From contig JBBQUM010000014.1 in the NCBI GenBank assembly GCA_038212445.1, positions 62,001-126,000 on the forward strand: a stretch of DNA of 64,000 bases, read 5' to 3'. The DNA comes from TMP-7 sp038212445. Its GTDB lineage: Bacteria; Acidobacteriota; Terriglobia; Bryobacterales; Bryobacteraceae. The position numbers were made by a program, and so were the translations under genes. The notes under the pieces were generated by a model that saw only the letters and a program-made list of their open reading frames with translations, was not told where the DNA came from and searched no databases. Below are positions 8,770 to 17,154 of this stretch, in pieces. The stretch's first letter is position 1, and the number at the start of each line of letters is the position of its first letter.

Positions 8770-9920
8770 TCGGCCTTCTGCTCGCGATGTACGCAGCGGC
8801 AGCGCCGGCGGGCTGCAATACCGCCGCTGCGTCGCCGTCGGTGACACTCGAGTTGCCCGGAAGTCCCTTCGCGGTTGCACCCTCTAAGGACGGGTGCTGG
8901 CTGTTTGTCTCGCTCGCCGATACCTCGTCCATCGCGGTTATCGAACGCGGCGCGGGGCGTCTCTCGCTGAAGCGGGTGGTGCCGGTAAACGCGCCAGCTA
9001 CCGGCCTTGCGCTTACTCACGACGGCACGCTGCTGATCGCCGCCGCTCAGAAAGAGGTAGTCTTCCTCGATGTCGCAAGGCTGACTGCGGGCGGCGAGGC
9101 CGTCCTAGGTTCCTTTAGCGACGGCGAAGGCTCAGGGAGCATTTATGCCAACGTCACCGCCGATGACAAGACGCTCTTCGTCAGCGAAGAGCGGGCGCGA
9201 GCAATCACCGTCATCGATCTCGAACGCGCCCGCAAGAACGGCTTCAAATCGGACGCGATCATCGGTCGCATCCCGGTTGGCAATGCGCCCATAGCGCTGA
9301 CTTTTTCACTCGATGGGAAGTGGCTATACACCACCAGCCAAGGCGCTCTGCCCGATTGGAACTGGCCCAAAGCCTGCACTCGCGAGGGACGCGGCAGCCC
9401 CGACATCGTGAATCCTGAAGGCGCCGTGATCGTAGTGGATGTGGAAAAGGCTAAGGCCGATCCCGCCGGCGCAGTGGTGTCGAGAGTCCCGGCCGGTTGC
9501 AGTCCGGTCCGTCTGGCCATGTCTGCCAAAGGTGACCGCCTCTATGTCACGGCCAGGAACAGCAACTCTGTAATTGGCTTCGATTCGACAAAACTGGTGG
9601 GCGACGCTGCCCACGCCCGGCTTGGCGTCGTGCCGGTGGGAACCTCTCCGGTCCCTGTAGCCGTTGTCGGCGCCACAGGAAATGAGAAGATCCTCGCCGG
9701 TAACTCCAACCGTTTCGCGGATGCTCAGGCTGGACAGAGCCTCACTGTGATCGATGCGGCCAGGATCGCTGATGGGGCCGCTGCCGTAGCCGGCACGATC
9801 CCAGCCGGCGGCTTTCCCCGCGAAATGCGCTTGTCCAGTGATGGCCACACCCTGTTTCTGACCAACTTCGGGTCAAAGTCGCTGCAGATGATTGACGTAG
9901 CCCGGCTGCCTATTTCTTAG
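8766..9920 (+). CDS. YVTN/NHL-like beta-propeller protein, probably exported
   Basis: The 384-residue protein has repeated blades of the cytochrome-cd1/YVTN type: FAVAPSKDGCWLFVSLADT, GLALTHDGTLLIAAAQ, NVTADDKTLFVSEERA, ALTFSLDGKWLYTTSQ, RLAMSAKGDRLYVTARNSN and MRLSSDGHTLFLTNFG. This gives about seven blades. The start is a GTG overlapping the esterase TGA (GTGA). The first residues (MIGLLLAMYAAAAPAGC) look like a short signal peptide, with Cys near residue 17 that might be lipidated, though the lipobox (APAGC) is only fair. Blade repeats of this kind usually bind partners or ligands; no catalytic motif is seen. Coupling to the esterase suggests a shared extracytoplasmic task. Confidence 0.8.
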   Translation: MIGLLLAMYAAAAPAGCNTAAASPSVTLELPGSPFAVAPSKDGCWLFVSLADTSSIAVIERGAGRLSLKRVVPVNAPATGLALTHDGTLLIAAAQKEVVFLDVARLTAGGEAVLGSFSDGEGSGSIYANVTADDKTLFVSEERARAITVIDLERARKNGFKSDAIIGRIPVGNAPIALTFSLDGKWLYTTSQGALPDWNWPKACTREGRGSPDIVNPEGAVIVVDVEKAKADPAGAVVSRVPAGCSPVRLAMSAKGDRLYVTARNSNSVIGFDSTKLVGDAAHARLGVVPVGTSPVPVAVVGATGNEKILAGNSNRFADAQAGQSLTVIDAARIADGAAAVAGTIPAGGFPREMRLSSDGHTLFLTNFGSKSLQMIDVARLPIS

Positions 9921-9941
9921 CGCAAGTGGCCGCCTGCGACT

Positions 9942-10067
9942 TTACTGCTTGCGGCTGGAAGATTCGCGTAAACCGCTATCCACCATCTGGCCGCTTATCT
10001 CCACGGTCTGATTGAGGTAGCTGTCCAGCTTGTCTGGCCCGCTGAAGTTATTGTTCTCGCCTGACTC
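9942..10067 (-). pseudogene. Short coding remnant in the 385-bp gap after the propeller gene
   Basis: A minus-strand frame of 41 codons ending in TAA at 9942-9944 reads GPDKLDSYLNQTVEISGQ and lacks any start codon (TGA at 10068-10070 closes it). The text resembles the C-terminal OB-like strand pattern of small acidobacterial secreted proteins (DKLDxYLxQTVExxGxM). It may be the last third of a decayed gene. The rest of the gap (10071-10255) shows nothing else I can interpret. Confidence 0.35.
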
Positions 10068-10255
10068 TCATCGGTGATGTTGCACATCTGAGCTTGTGCG
10101 CCCTTGACCAGGCATCGCCGCAACGGTTAAACGGCAGGCCTTGCACTCGCTGGAATGTAGCCAGGTACTCAGGGCGCGGTTCAGGCATCTTTACCAAGGT
10201 AATTAAGAGTGCCTCAGTGTCACCGGGTCGACGCTACTGAGTTATACTCCTTACT

Positions 10256-10273
10256 TCCGTGAACTCTCACGGA
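10256..10273 (+). promoter_or_regulatory. Perfect hairpin upstream of the zinc-ribbon gene
   Basis: The bases tccgtga-actc-tcacgga form a 7-bp perfect inverted repeat with a 4-base loop. It lies about 20 bp before the ggaggggg ribosome-binding site of the next gene, where it could be an operator or a leader stem. No T-run follows, so it is not a terminator. Confidence 0.4.
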
Positions 10274-10305
10274 GTACAGCCTTGTGCCAACCCGGAGGGG
10301 GTGCG

Positions 10306-11667
10306 ATGCCAAAGTGCTTGAAGTGTGGAAGTGTCAACCAGGCGGACGCGACGTTTTGCTCGATCTGCGGCGCCGATATGCGGGGGGCGCCCGTGCCGCG
10401 ACCCCATGAAGACCCCAAGACTGCCCGTCTTTGTCCGAAGTGCCATGCCGAAATGGATTGGAATACGGTATTTTGCGGTGAGTGTGGAACCCGCTCCACC
10501 GCCCCGGAAGTACCGCCGTCTATGCCGCCTCCTGGACCCCGATGCCCCAAATGCAGTGCGCCGATGGCCGCCGGTAGCGACTTCTGCGGTGAGTGCGGAA
10601 CGCGCATTTCCGCCGCACCACCACCCCGGCTCCCCGTCCCTCCTCCGCCAGTGAAGCGGATGGAGCCGGCGTCTCCACCATCGGCTCCGCCGCCGCCTCC
10701 GCCATCGAGCACCACCCCTGCTCTACGATGCCGGACCTGCGCCGCTCCACTAAAACCGGGCGTGGATTTCTGCGACGAATGCGGCACGCCCTTGAGGGCC
10801 ACCGCACCAGCGTTCGTTGACCGGATTCCGCCTGCGGCTGCCATCGCTGCCGACGCGCTCCCCACTATCGAGTTTCATCCTCCGATTCCCGCACCGGCTA
10901 CTCCGATGCCTCCGCCCGCTGCGAAGAAGAGCAGCGCCGGGCTCATCGCACTGGTAGGGATTCTTCTCGCCGCCATCGGAGCAGGCGGCTTTTTCGGCTA
11001 TCGCACCTACACCAACCGGAACGCCGCGAATCAGGCCGCGCAGGCCCCGCCCGTCGACCAGACGCAAGCTCCAGCGGTAGCTCAACCCCCTGCGGCCGCG
11101 GTGCCTGCACCGGCCCTTCCTGAAAGTGCCGCCGACCAAGCCGTCGCACAGCCTGCCGTCGCACAGCCCGCCGCCCCCCAGACCGCGCCCACAAAGGCGC
11201 CTCCCGCATCCCAAACAGCAGCGAAAATGCCCGCGCCCACCAATAAGCCGACACCGGCCGGGACCCGCCAAAACGCCAAGGCTCCGGCTAAGACTGCCGC
11301 TGGATCGCCGGCTGCTACCACCGCCTCTGCCGCCGCTCCAACTCTCACTCCCGCCGCGGAGCCTCCTCCGCCCGCCTCGTCGCCCAGACCAGTAGCGGCG
11401 CCCGCGTATCGGGGACCCGCTTCCGGGCTGCTGCTCTGGTCCGGCCAGATTACCAAAGGGGAAAACGTCGTGATCGATGGCGGCTCTCCGTCCGCCGGGC
11501 AGATCCTGAGCGGCGCGCTCCCCCCCGTTCCGGTTAGCCTGACCATCGAACCAAAGGACATCACGCTGGCTGAAGCGCCATCGTCTGCTAACGGCTGGAA
11601 GCGATTCTCTTTCCAGGCGCGAAAGGCCCGCAAGACGGTAGTCACTATTCATTGGACGGTCCAATAG
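10306..11667 (+). CDS. Membrane protein with four zinc ribbons and a Pro/Ala-rich linker
   Basis: The ATG at 10306 is preferred over 10282 because a strong ggaggggg site lies just upstream of it. The N-terminus carries four CxxC-x(10-12)-CxxC zinc ribbons (KCLKCGS/FCSICGA, LCPKCHA/FCGECGT, RCPKCSA/FCGECGT, RCRTCAA/FCDECGT), spaced by proline-rich linkers, within residues ~1-165. One transmembrane helix (LIALVGILLAAIGAGGFFGY) lies near residue 215. A long Ala/Pro/Gln/Lys-rich low-complexity segment follows, then a ~75-residue C-terminal domain (LLLWSGQITKGENVVIDGG ... FSFQARKARKTVVTIHWTV) likely to be a beta-sandwich outside the membrane. Function unknown; the ribbons may bind protein or nucleic acid rather than catalyse. 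Confidence 0.85.
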   Translation: MPKCLKCGSVNQADATFCSICGADMRGAPVPRPHEDPKTARLCPKCHAEMDWNTVFCGECGTRSTAPEVPPSMPPPGPRCPKCSAPMAAGSDFCGECGTRISAAPPPRLPVPPPPVKRMEPASPPSAPPPPPPSSTTPALRCRTCAAPLKPGVDFCDECGTPLRATAPAFVDRIPPAAAIAADALPTIEFHPPIPAPATPMPPPAAKKSSAGLIALVGILLAAIGAGGFFGYRTYTNRNAANQAAQAPPVDQTQAPAVAQPPAAAVPAPALPESAADQAVAQPAVAQPAAPQTAPTKAPPASQTAAKMPAPTNKPTPAGTRQNAKAPAKTAAGSPAATTASAAAPTLTPAAEPPPPASSPRPVAAPAYRGPASGLLLWSGQITKGENVVIDGGSPSAGQILSGALPPVPVSLTIEPKDITLAEAPSSANGWKRFSFQARKARKTVVTIHWTVQ

Positions 11668-11775
11668 CCGGCTCGAGCGAACTAAATACCAGTCAGCCAA
11701 AGACTTACGATTCTTGACATTCCGCGCGCCGATGCTCGTAACAACCTGGCCCGGAACTGCGCCTTAGAGTTAACC

Positions 11776-13017
11776 ATGAAGATTTGGGTGACTCTTATTG
11801 CATCGTTCGGACTGCTGGCGCAGGAAGCGCCGCAACCCGCGAAACCGAAACTCAGCAGCATCATCGGCGAAATCAAAACCAAAGACGCCGCCAAACTGAC
11901 TGTAAAGACTGACGCTGGCGACACTTACACCGTCAACCTCGACGAAAAAACCGCTTTTGTAAAAGTCCAGCCGGGGGAAAAGGATCTCAGCAAAGCTGCC
12001 AAGATTGCTCCCGCCGACCTGAACGTCGGCGACCGTGTCATGGCTCGCGGTACGGTTGCCGAAGCTGAAAAAACGATACCGGCTCGCATGATCGTCGTTA
12101 TGACCAAGGGCGATCTGGAACAGAAACAGGCCAAAGAGCGCGCCGAATGGCAAAGCCGCGGCGGCTCAGGCGTGGTGGATGAAGTCGCGACTGACAACAT
12201 CACCATCTCTCAGAAGGTTCGCGGCGAAACCAAGAAAGTCTCTCTGACAGTGGCACCCACCACCCGCGTCCGCCGCTATTCGAATGATTCGGTTCGCTTC
12301 AATGACGCCAAGGCGAGCACCACCGCGGAGGTCAAGAAGGGCGATCAGGTCCGGTTCCTCGGCACCAAGAACGCTGAGGGTACGATTGTTGCTGCCGAGG
12401 AGATCGTCTACGGGACCTTCCGCTTGATTCCGGCAACGGTCCTATCGGCTGACGCCACAACAGGCGAAATCAAGGTCACTGATCTCGACACCAAGAAGCC
12501 GATCATCGTACTCGCCACAGCGGACTCCACGCTTCGGAAATTGCCCGAGATGATGGCGCGCATGCTCGCCATGCAGGTGAACGGCACTGCGGCATCGGCC
12601 GCCGGAATGGGCGGTATGGGACAGGGTGCGGGACAGGGACAACGTCCCCAAGGCACTCCTACCGGTGGACAAGCTGGACCCGGCGGTGCGGGAGCAGGTG
12701 CCGGAGCGGGCGCAGGAGCAGGCGGCGGAATGCGCGCCCCGGGTGGTTTCGGCGGCGCTGGCGCTGCTGGTGGACCTCGCGGTGGCGGCGACCTCGCGAG
12801 CGTCCTTGAACGTGCCCCGGTAATCCAGGTCGCCGACCTCAAGCCAGGCGACGCTCTGATTATCAACAGCACTGCGCCGGCTGGCAGCGCCCGTGTCAGT
12901 GCGATCACGATTCTGGCGGGTGTCGAACCCATTCTTACCTCCGCGCCCCGCTCGGCTGGAGCGATTAACCTCGGCTCGTGGAGCCTCGGCGCCGGCGATG
13001 CTGCCGCTGCGCAGTAG
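11776..13017 (+). CDS. Secreted DUF5666-like protein with Gly/Ala-rich segment
   Basis: A short signal peptide (MKIWVTLIASFGLLAQ) is followed by three repeats of an OB/SH3-like beta unit of the DUF5666 kind: IIGEIKTKDAAKLTVKTD...LNVGDRVMARGTV, GVVDEVATDNITISQKV...VKKGDQVRFLGTK, and PATVLSADATTGEIKVTDL. A Gly/Ala/Gln-rich insertion follows at about residues 280-345 (GAGAGAGAGAGAGGGM and similar) before a last unit (IQVADLKPGDALIINSTAP). No catalytic residues are seen. The receptor gene starts 50 bp downstream on the same strand, so the pair probably forms one transcription unit. Confidence 0.75.
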   Translation: MKIWVTLIASFGLLAQEAPQPAKPKLSSIIGEIKTKDAAKLTVKTDAGDTYTVNLDEKTAFVKVQPGEKDLSKAAKIAPADLNVGDRVMARGTVAEAEKTIPARMIVVMTKGDLEQKQAKERAEWQSRGGSGVVDEVATDNITISQKVRGETKKVSLTVAPTTRVRRYSNDSVRFNDAKASTTAEVKKGDQVRFLGTKNAEGTIVAAEEIVYGTFRLIPATVLSADATTGEIKVTDLDTKKPIIVLATADSTLRKLPEMMARMLAMQVNGTAASAAGMGGMGQGAGQGQRPQGTPTGGQAGPGGAGAGAGAGAGAGGGMRAPGGFGGAGAAGGPRGGGDLASVLERAPVIQVADLKPGDALIINSTAPAGSARVSAITILAGVEPILTSAPRSAGAINLGSWSLGAGDAAAAQ

Positions 13018-13066
13018 TCACTAGTTTTTAAGAAGATAGAGCTTGTTTTACTTACAGGAGAGTCCG

Positions 13067-16039
13067 ATGGCCGCGAGAAGAATCGTGTGTGTCCTGGCGT
13101 TGTTGTGCCTGTTCGTCTCTTTCGCGTTTGCACAAGCGACGCTGGGCACCATCAAGGGCCGGGTGCTTGATGAAAGCGGCGCCCTGGTGCCGGGCGCCTC
13201 TGTGGTGGTCACCGCCGGACGTTTCACCCGGACTGTGGTGAGCGGCGATGATGGATCCTACACGATGGTCGGCGTGCCTTCCGGTGTCTACACGATTCAG
13301 GCGTCCGCTCCGGGCCTGGTCCAGGCGCAGACCGGCACCGTTCAAGTCAACGCGGGTGGCGCCACAACCAGCGACCTCATGCTACGAGTTCGCGGAGAAG
13401 CCCAGCAGGTCACCGTCGCCGATACCGCCGGTGCTCAAGTCACTACGGATCCGGCGCAGAATGCCGGCGCACTTGTCCTACGCGGGGAGGATCTGGCTTC
13501 CCTGCCCGATGACCCCGATGACCTTGCGGAAGATCTTCAAGCTCTCGCCGGACCGGCTGCGGGACCTAATGGCGGACAGATTTTCATCGATGGTTTCACC
13601 GGCGGCAGGCTGCCTCCCAAGGAATCGATCCGCGAAATTCGTATCAACCAGAATCCCTTCTCAGCCGAGTACGACAAGCTGGGCATGGGCCGCATCGAAA
13701 TCTTCACCAAGCCAGGCACCGACAAGTACCGCGGTATGTTGTCGTTCAGCATCAGCGACGGGGCGCTCAACTCACGGAATCCCTACTCGGTGAACAAGCC
13801 TCCCTATCAGAGCAAGAACTACAGCGGCAACCTCAGCGGCCCGATGGGAAAGAAGGCTTCGTTCTTCCTCGACTTCGAGCGCCGGGACAATGACGACAAC
13901 GCCGTCATCAGCGCCACAATTCTGGATTCGCTGCTGAGCCGCCAGACGCTCCAGGAGTCGATCGTTACGCCGCATCACCGCATGACGATGAGTCCGCGGT
14001 TCGACTACCAGTTGACGCCCAATATCACCCTCATGGGTCGCTATACCTGGACCAACAACGATTCTCCGATTAACGGTGTCGGCGGCTTCAATCTACCCAC
14101 TCAAGCTTCAGCTTCCACCAGCACTCAGCAGAGTGTGCAAGCCACCGAAACCTGGATCATCAACTCCAAGATGATCAATGAAACCCGCTTCCAGTTCCAG
14201 CGCAATCGGAACGATCAATCGGCTCCACTTCTGGGCGCGACTATCAACGTTCAAGATGCTTTCGTCACCGGCGGCTCGGCGCTGGGCACCGGCTTTGTCA
14301 ATTCGAATAATTACGAAGTTCAGAACTACACTTCGATCAGTCAGGGTGCTCATACGATCAGGCTTGGCGGCCGTATCCGGACCTCCACCTACAACAACTC
14401 TCAGCAACAGGGATTCAACGGCACGTTCCTGTTTTCCGGCGGCGCCGGACCGCAACTGGATGCGAACAACCAGCCGACGGGCAATATCATCCAGCTCGAC
14501 TCACTCGAAGCCTATCGCCGGACCCTGCTCTTCCAGCAATTGAACTTTACGCCGGCGCAGATCCGCCTGCTTGGCGGCGGCGCCAGTCAGTACAGCATCT
14601 CAGGAGGTCAAGAGGCAGCCGGTGTAAACCAGACGGACCTCGGCATCTTCTATCAGGACGACTGGCGGATGCGGCCGAATATAACCGTAAGCCTTGGCCT
14701 GCGGTATGAAACTCAAACCAACATCCATGACTGGACCGACTTTGCACCGCGCATCGGCGTAGCATGGGCGCCCGGCAGTCATAAGGGGAACGCCCGTCCC
14801 AAGACCGTGATTCGAGCCGGATCCGGCCTCTTCTACGACCGCGTCGACGATATGCTCACGCTGAACGCGCTGCGTTTCAACGGCATCACTCAGCAGCAGT
14901 ACACGATCCGCAATCCCGATTTCTATCCCACTGGCCTCACTGTCGCGCAGTTGAACGCGCAGGCCAAGCCGCAGACCATCCGCGAGCTCTACGATGGCTT
15001 GGTGGCGCCGTACATCATTCAGAGCGCGATTGGTGTGGAGCGACAGCTTCCCTGGAACAGCACGATGTCGGTGACGTTCACCAACTCACGGGGCTTGCAC
15101 CTGTTGCGTACCCGCAACGTCAACGCGCCGGTGAATGGAGTTTTTCCCAATCCGTCGATTGGCATCCTCGATCTCTATGAGTCCAGCGGCATCCTGAATC
15201 AGAATCAGATTTCGAGCAACTTCAGCACGCGTTTCTCACGCCGGCTAACGCTGAACGTCGGTTACTACTTTAACCACGCCCGCAGCAATTCCGACGGGGT
15301 AAACACGCTCCCTGCCAATCAATATGATCTGAGTTCCGAGTACGGGCGGTCGTCTTTCGACATCCGGCACCGGCTGTCTTTCATCGGCTCGTACGAAGCG
15401 AAGTACGGCATCCGCTTCAGCCCGTTCGTGATGCTGAACTCCGGACATCCGTTCAACATCACGGCCGGCCGCGACGTGAACGGCGACCAGATATTTTCCG
15501 ACAGGCCGGCATTCGCGACGGCAGCTCAAGCCGGCTTGCCCAACATCGTTTCCACCCGGTTCGGCGTCTTCAATACCGCGCCCGGCCCCAACGATGTGAT
15601 CATTCCCCGCAACTTCGGTGACGGACCGGGATCTGTTTCCGTCAACCTGCGTGCCGCCAAGACCTTCGCCTTCGGACCCGAGCGCAGCTTCGCCGGAACG
15701 GGCAGCGGGTTCGACGGCGGACATGGAGGCGGAGGCGGCGGTGGCGGAACCCACGGTGGTGGCGGAGCCCGCGGTGGCGGCGGTGGCGGTATGCGGATGG
15801 GCGCGGGCGGTGGTGGAGGACGCGGCGGTGGGGCAGGTGGCGGTGCTACCTCGAACCGTCGCTACAGCCTGACCCTCTCAGCGAATGCCCGTAATCTGCT
15901 CAATCACACGAATCCCGGACCGTACATCGGGAGCCTGACATCGCCGCTGTTCGGCCTGTCCAACTCTCTGGGAAGCAGTTTCCACGGCGGAACGGCTAAC
16001 AATCGCGGTCTGGATTTTAGCGCCCGGTTTACTTTCTAG
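13067..16039 (+). CDS. Oar-like TonB-dependent outer-membrane receptor
   Basis: The start is the ATG at 13067, preceded by caggagag; an upstream in-frame start lacks a site. A signal peptide (LCLFVSFAFAQ) is followed by a carboxypeptidase-regulatory domain (TLGTIKGRVLDESGALVPGA, residues ~28-105). A plug-like region comes next (FIDGFTGGRLPPKESIREI...QNPFSAEYDKLGMGRIEIFT, ~170-225), then a long beta-barrel ending in phenylalanine (SARFTF). About 990 residues is normal for this family, which is greatly expanded in acidobacteria and may import large substrates or act in adhesion. A Gly/His/Arg-rich loop of ~50 residues near position 885-930 is unusual inside a barrel. Confidence 0.9.
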   Translation: MAARRIVCVLALLCLFVSFAFAQATLGTIKGRVLDESGALVPGASVVVTAGRFTRTVVSGDDGSYTMVGVPSGVYTIQASAPGLVQAQTGTVQVNAGGATTSDLMLRVRGEAQQVTVADTAGAQVTTDPAQNAGALVLRGEDLASLPDDPDDLAEDLQALAGPAAGPNGGQIFIDGFTGGRLPPKESIREIRINQNPFSAEYDKLGMGRIEIFTKPGTDKYRGMLSFSISDGALNSRNPYSVNKPPYQSKNYSGNLSGPMGKKASFFLDFERRDNDDNAVISATILDSLLSRQTLQESIVTPHHRMTMSPRFDYQLTPNITLMGRYTWTNNDSPINGVGGFNLPTQASASTSTQQSVQATETWIINSKMINETRFQFQRNRNDQSAPLLGATINVQDAFVTGGSALGTGFVNSNNYEVQNYTSISQGAHTIRLGGRIRTSTYNNSQQQGFNGTFLFSGGAGPQLDANNQPTGNIIQLDSLEAYRRTLLFQQLNFTPAQIRLLGGGASQYSISGGQEAAGVNQTDLGIFYQDDWRMRPNITVSLGLRYETQTNIHDWTDFAPRIGVAWAPGSHKGNARPKTVIRAGSGLFYDRVDDMLTLNALRFNGITQQQYTIRNPDFYPTGLTVAQLNAQAKPQTIRELYDGLVAPYIIQSAIGVERQLPWNSTMSVTFTNSRGLHLLRTRNVNAPVNGVFPNPSIGILDLYESSGILNQNQISSNFSTRFSRRLTLNVGYYFNHARSNSDGVNTLPANQYDLSSEYGRSSFDIRHRLSFIGSYEAKYGIRFSPFVMLNSGHPFNITAGRDVNGDQIFSDRPAFATAAQAGLPNIVSTRFGVFNTAPGPNDVIIPRNFGDGPGSVSVNLRAAKTFAFGPERSFAGTGSGFDGGHGGGGGGGGTHGGGGARGGGGGGMRMGAGGGGGRGGGAGGGATSNRRYSLTLSANARNLLNHTNPGPYIGSLTSPLFGLSNSLGSSFHGGTANNRGLDFSARFTF

Positions 16040-16344
16040 CGGGCACCCTGCGCGATCCACTTCCGCAGGGTCTCCAGTTCAGCAGAGGAGAGCTTCTGGG
16101 GCCCCATAGGCATAAAGCCTGACTTACATGCGTAATATAAGCGACTATCGTCCGGGTGCGTTGGTGAGACGGTCAGCATTACGCGGTCCTTCCGATCCAG
16201 GCGAACTCCGCGCGAGGCGCGCTCTTCTCCGTGACAACGGACGCAATAGCGCTCGAGGATCGGGCGAACGTCCCGGGCATATTTTAACTTTGGCGCACCC
16301 GAAACTATCGCCGGCAACGTCAGCAAGAACAACAGACGGCGCAT
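16036..16344 (-). CDS. Small secreted c-type cytochrome
   Basis: A signal peptide (MRRLLFLLTLPAIVSG) is followed by YARDVRPILERYCVRCHGE, with a single CxxCH heme site. The sequence continues SRGVRLDRKDRVM, SRLYYACKSGFMPMGP and an end ELETLRKWIAQGAR. This is the cytochrome-C-like unit (PSCyt1-like) that usually sits at the N-terminus of larger planctomycete and acidobacterial proteins, here standing alone at 102 residues. The methionine in GFMPMGP is a plausible distal ligand. It is convergent with the receptor gene and their stop codons overlap by 4 bp. Confidence 0.85.
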   Translation of the reverse strand: MRRLLFLLTLPAIVSGAPKLKYARDVRPILERYCVRCHGEERASRGVRLDRKDRVMLTVSPTHPDDSRLYYACKSGFMPMGPQKLSSAELETLRKWIAQGAR

Positions 16345-16439
16345 CTCGCGGCCATTATAGCCGTAGCTGTAACACTTGTGATCGCAAATCCTTACAATTG
16401 GGCGTCAGCCTCATGGCGACAACCTTCGTCTCAAACATT

Positions 16440-16922
16440 ATGAAACTACGATTCGTTTCTGCTTTTGTACTGGCTTCAGCACTCCTTCTGGCTCAGCGTC
16501 CCGGCCCGGGAGGCCCGCCGAATTCCGCCGATATGGTCCAGCGCCATGTCGAAATGCTATCTGAACACCTTTCCCTAACCGCAGCCCAAAAGCAGCAGGC
16601 GACTACGATCCTCACTGACTCTGAATCGTCTCAGGTCACGCTTCGGCAGAGTCTGCGCTCGGCTCATGAAGCTCTAAACGCTGCAATTCAGAAGAATGAT
16701 GCCAACGGTATCGAGGCGGCCTCGGCGCAGGTCGGTTCGCTTACCGGACAGATGACGGCCTCTCAGGCGAGAGCTCATGCCGCCCTTTTCCAGACCCTTA
16801 CGCCGGATCAACAGACCCAATTCAAGTCAATGCCGATGGGAATGGGTCCTGGTATGGGCCGTGGAGGACCTGGTGGTCCGGGCGGAGCAGGTGCCATGCG
16901 TCGTCAGAAGCAGAGCCAGTAA
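16440..16922 (+). CDS. Periplasmic Spy/CpxP-like (LTXXQ) protein
   Basis: The ATG at 16440 starts a clean signal peptide (MKLRFVSAFVLASALLLAQ). The mature part is almost all helix and carries the two family motifs, LSLTAAQKQQ near residue 44 and LTPDQQTQF near residue 122, separated by an amphipathic helix. Spy/CpxP proteins are ATP-independent periplasmic chaperones or sensors of envelope and metal stress. The tail is Gly/Met/Pro-rich (MGMGPGMGRGGPGGPGG), a low-complexity style shared with several secreted neighbours. 160 residues is the usual length. Confidence 0.8.
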   Translation: MKLRFVSAFVLASALLLAQRPGPGGPPNSADMVQRHVEMLSEHLSLTAAQKQQATTILTDSESSQVTLRQSLRSAHEALNAAIQKNDANGIEAASAQVGSLTGQMTASQARAHAALFQTLTPDQQTQFKSMPMGMGPGMGRGGPGGPGGAGAMRRQKQSQ

Positions 16923-16937
16923 CTCTTTCATTTTTAT

Positions 16938-16962
16938 AGGGGTGGCGCTTTTCGCTGCCCCT
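16938..16962 (+). terminator. Hairpin after the Spy-like gene
   Basis: Arms aggggtggcg and cgctgcccct around the loop ctttt form a 10-bp stem with two wobble pairs, 15 bp after the stop codon. No strong T-run follows, so termination is likely but not certain. The rest of the 232-bp gap to the kinase gene holds no other recognisable signal. Confidence 0.4.
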
Positions 16963-17154
16963 CAAACCTGGTCAAATTCCGCCCCTTCTTCCCCCGGATG
17001 CACCCTCACCCCTAATACCGGACTTTTCTGGTGTATCAGCATAATTCTTATTCCATTTACCCCCGATAGTAATACGTGAAGGGTTTGGATATTGGACATT
17101 TGATCGGACAGGGAGAATTGTGCGCCTGGCCGATCCTCGCCACCAGGAGCTTCG

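Noticed and set aside
7462..8880. 472-codon open frame antisense to the carboxylesterase gene
   Set aside because: It is a high-GC shadow: the plus-strand frame has all esterase motifs, and the antisense text is rich in Arg/Gly/Val with no domain.
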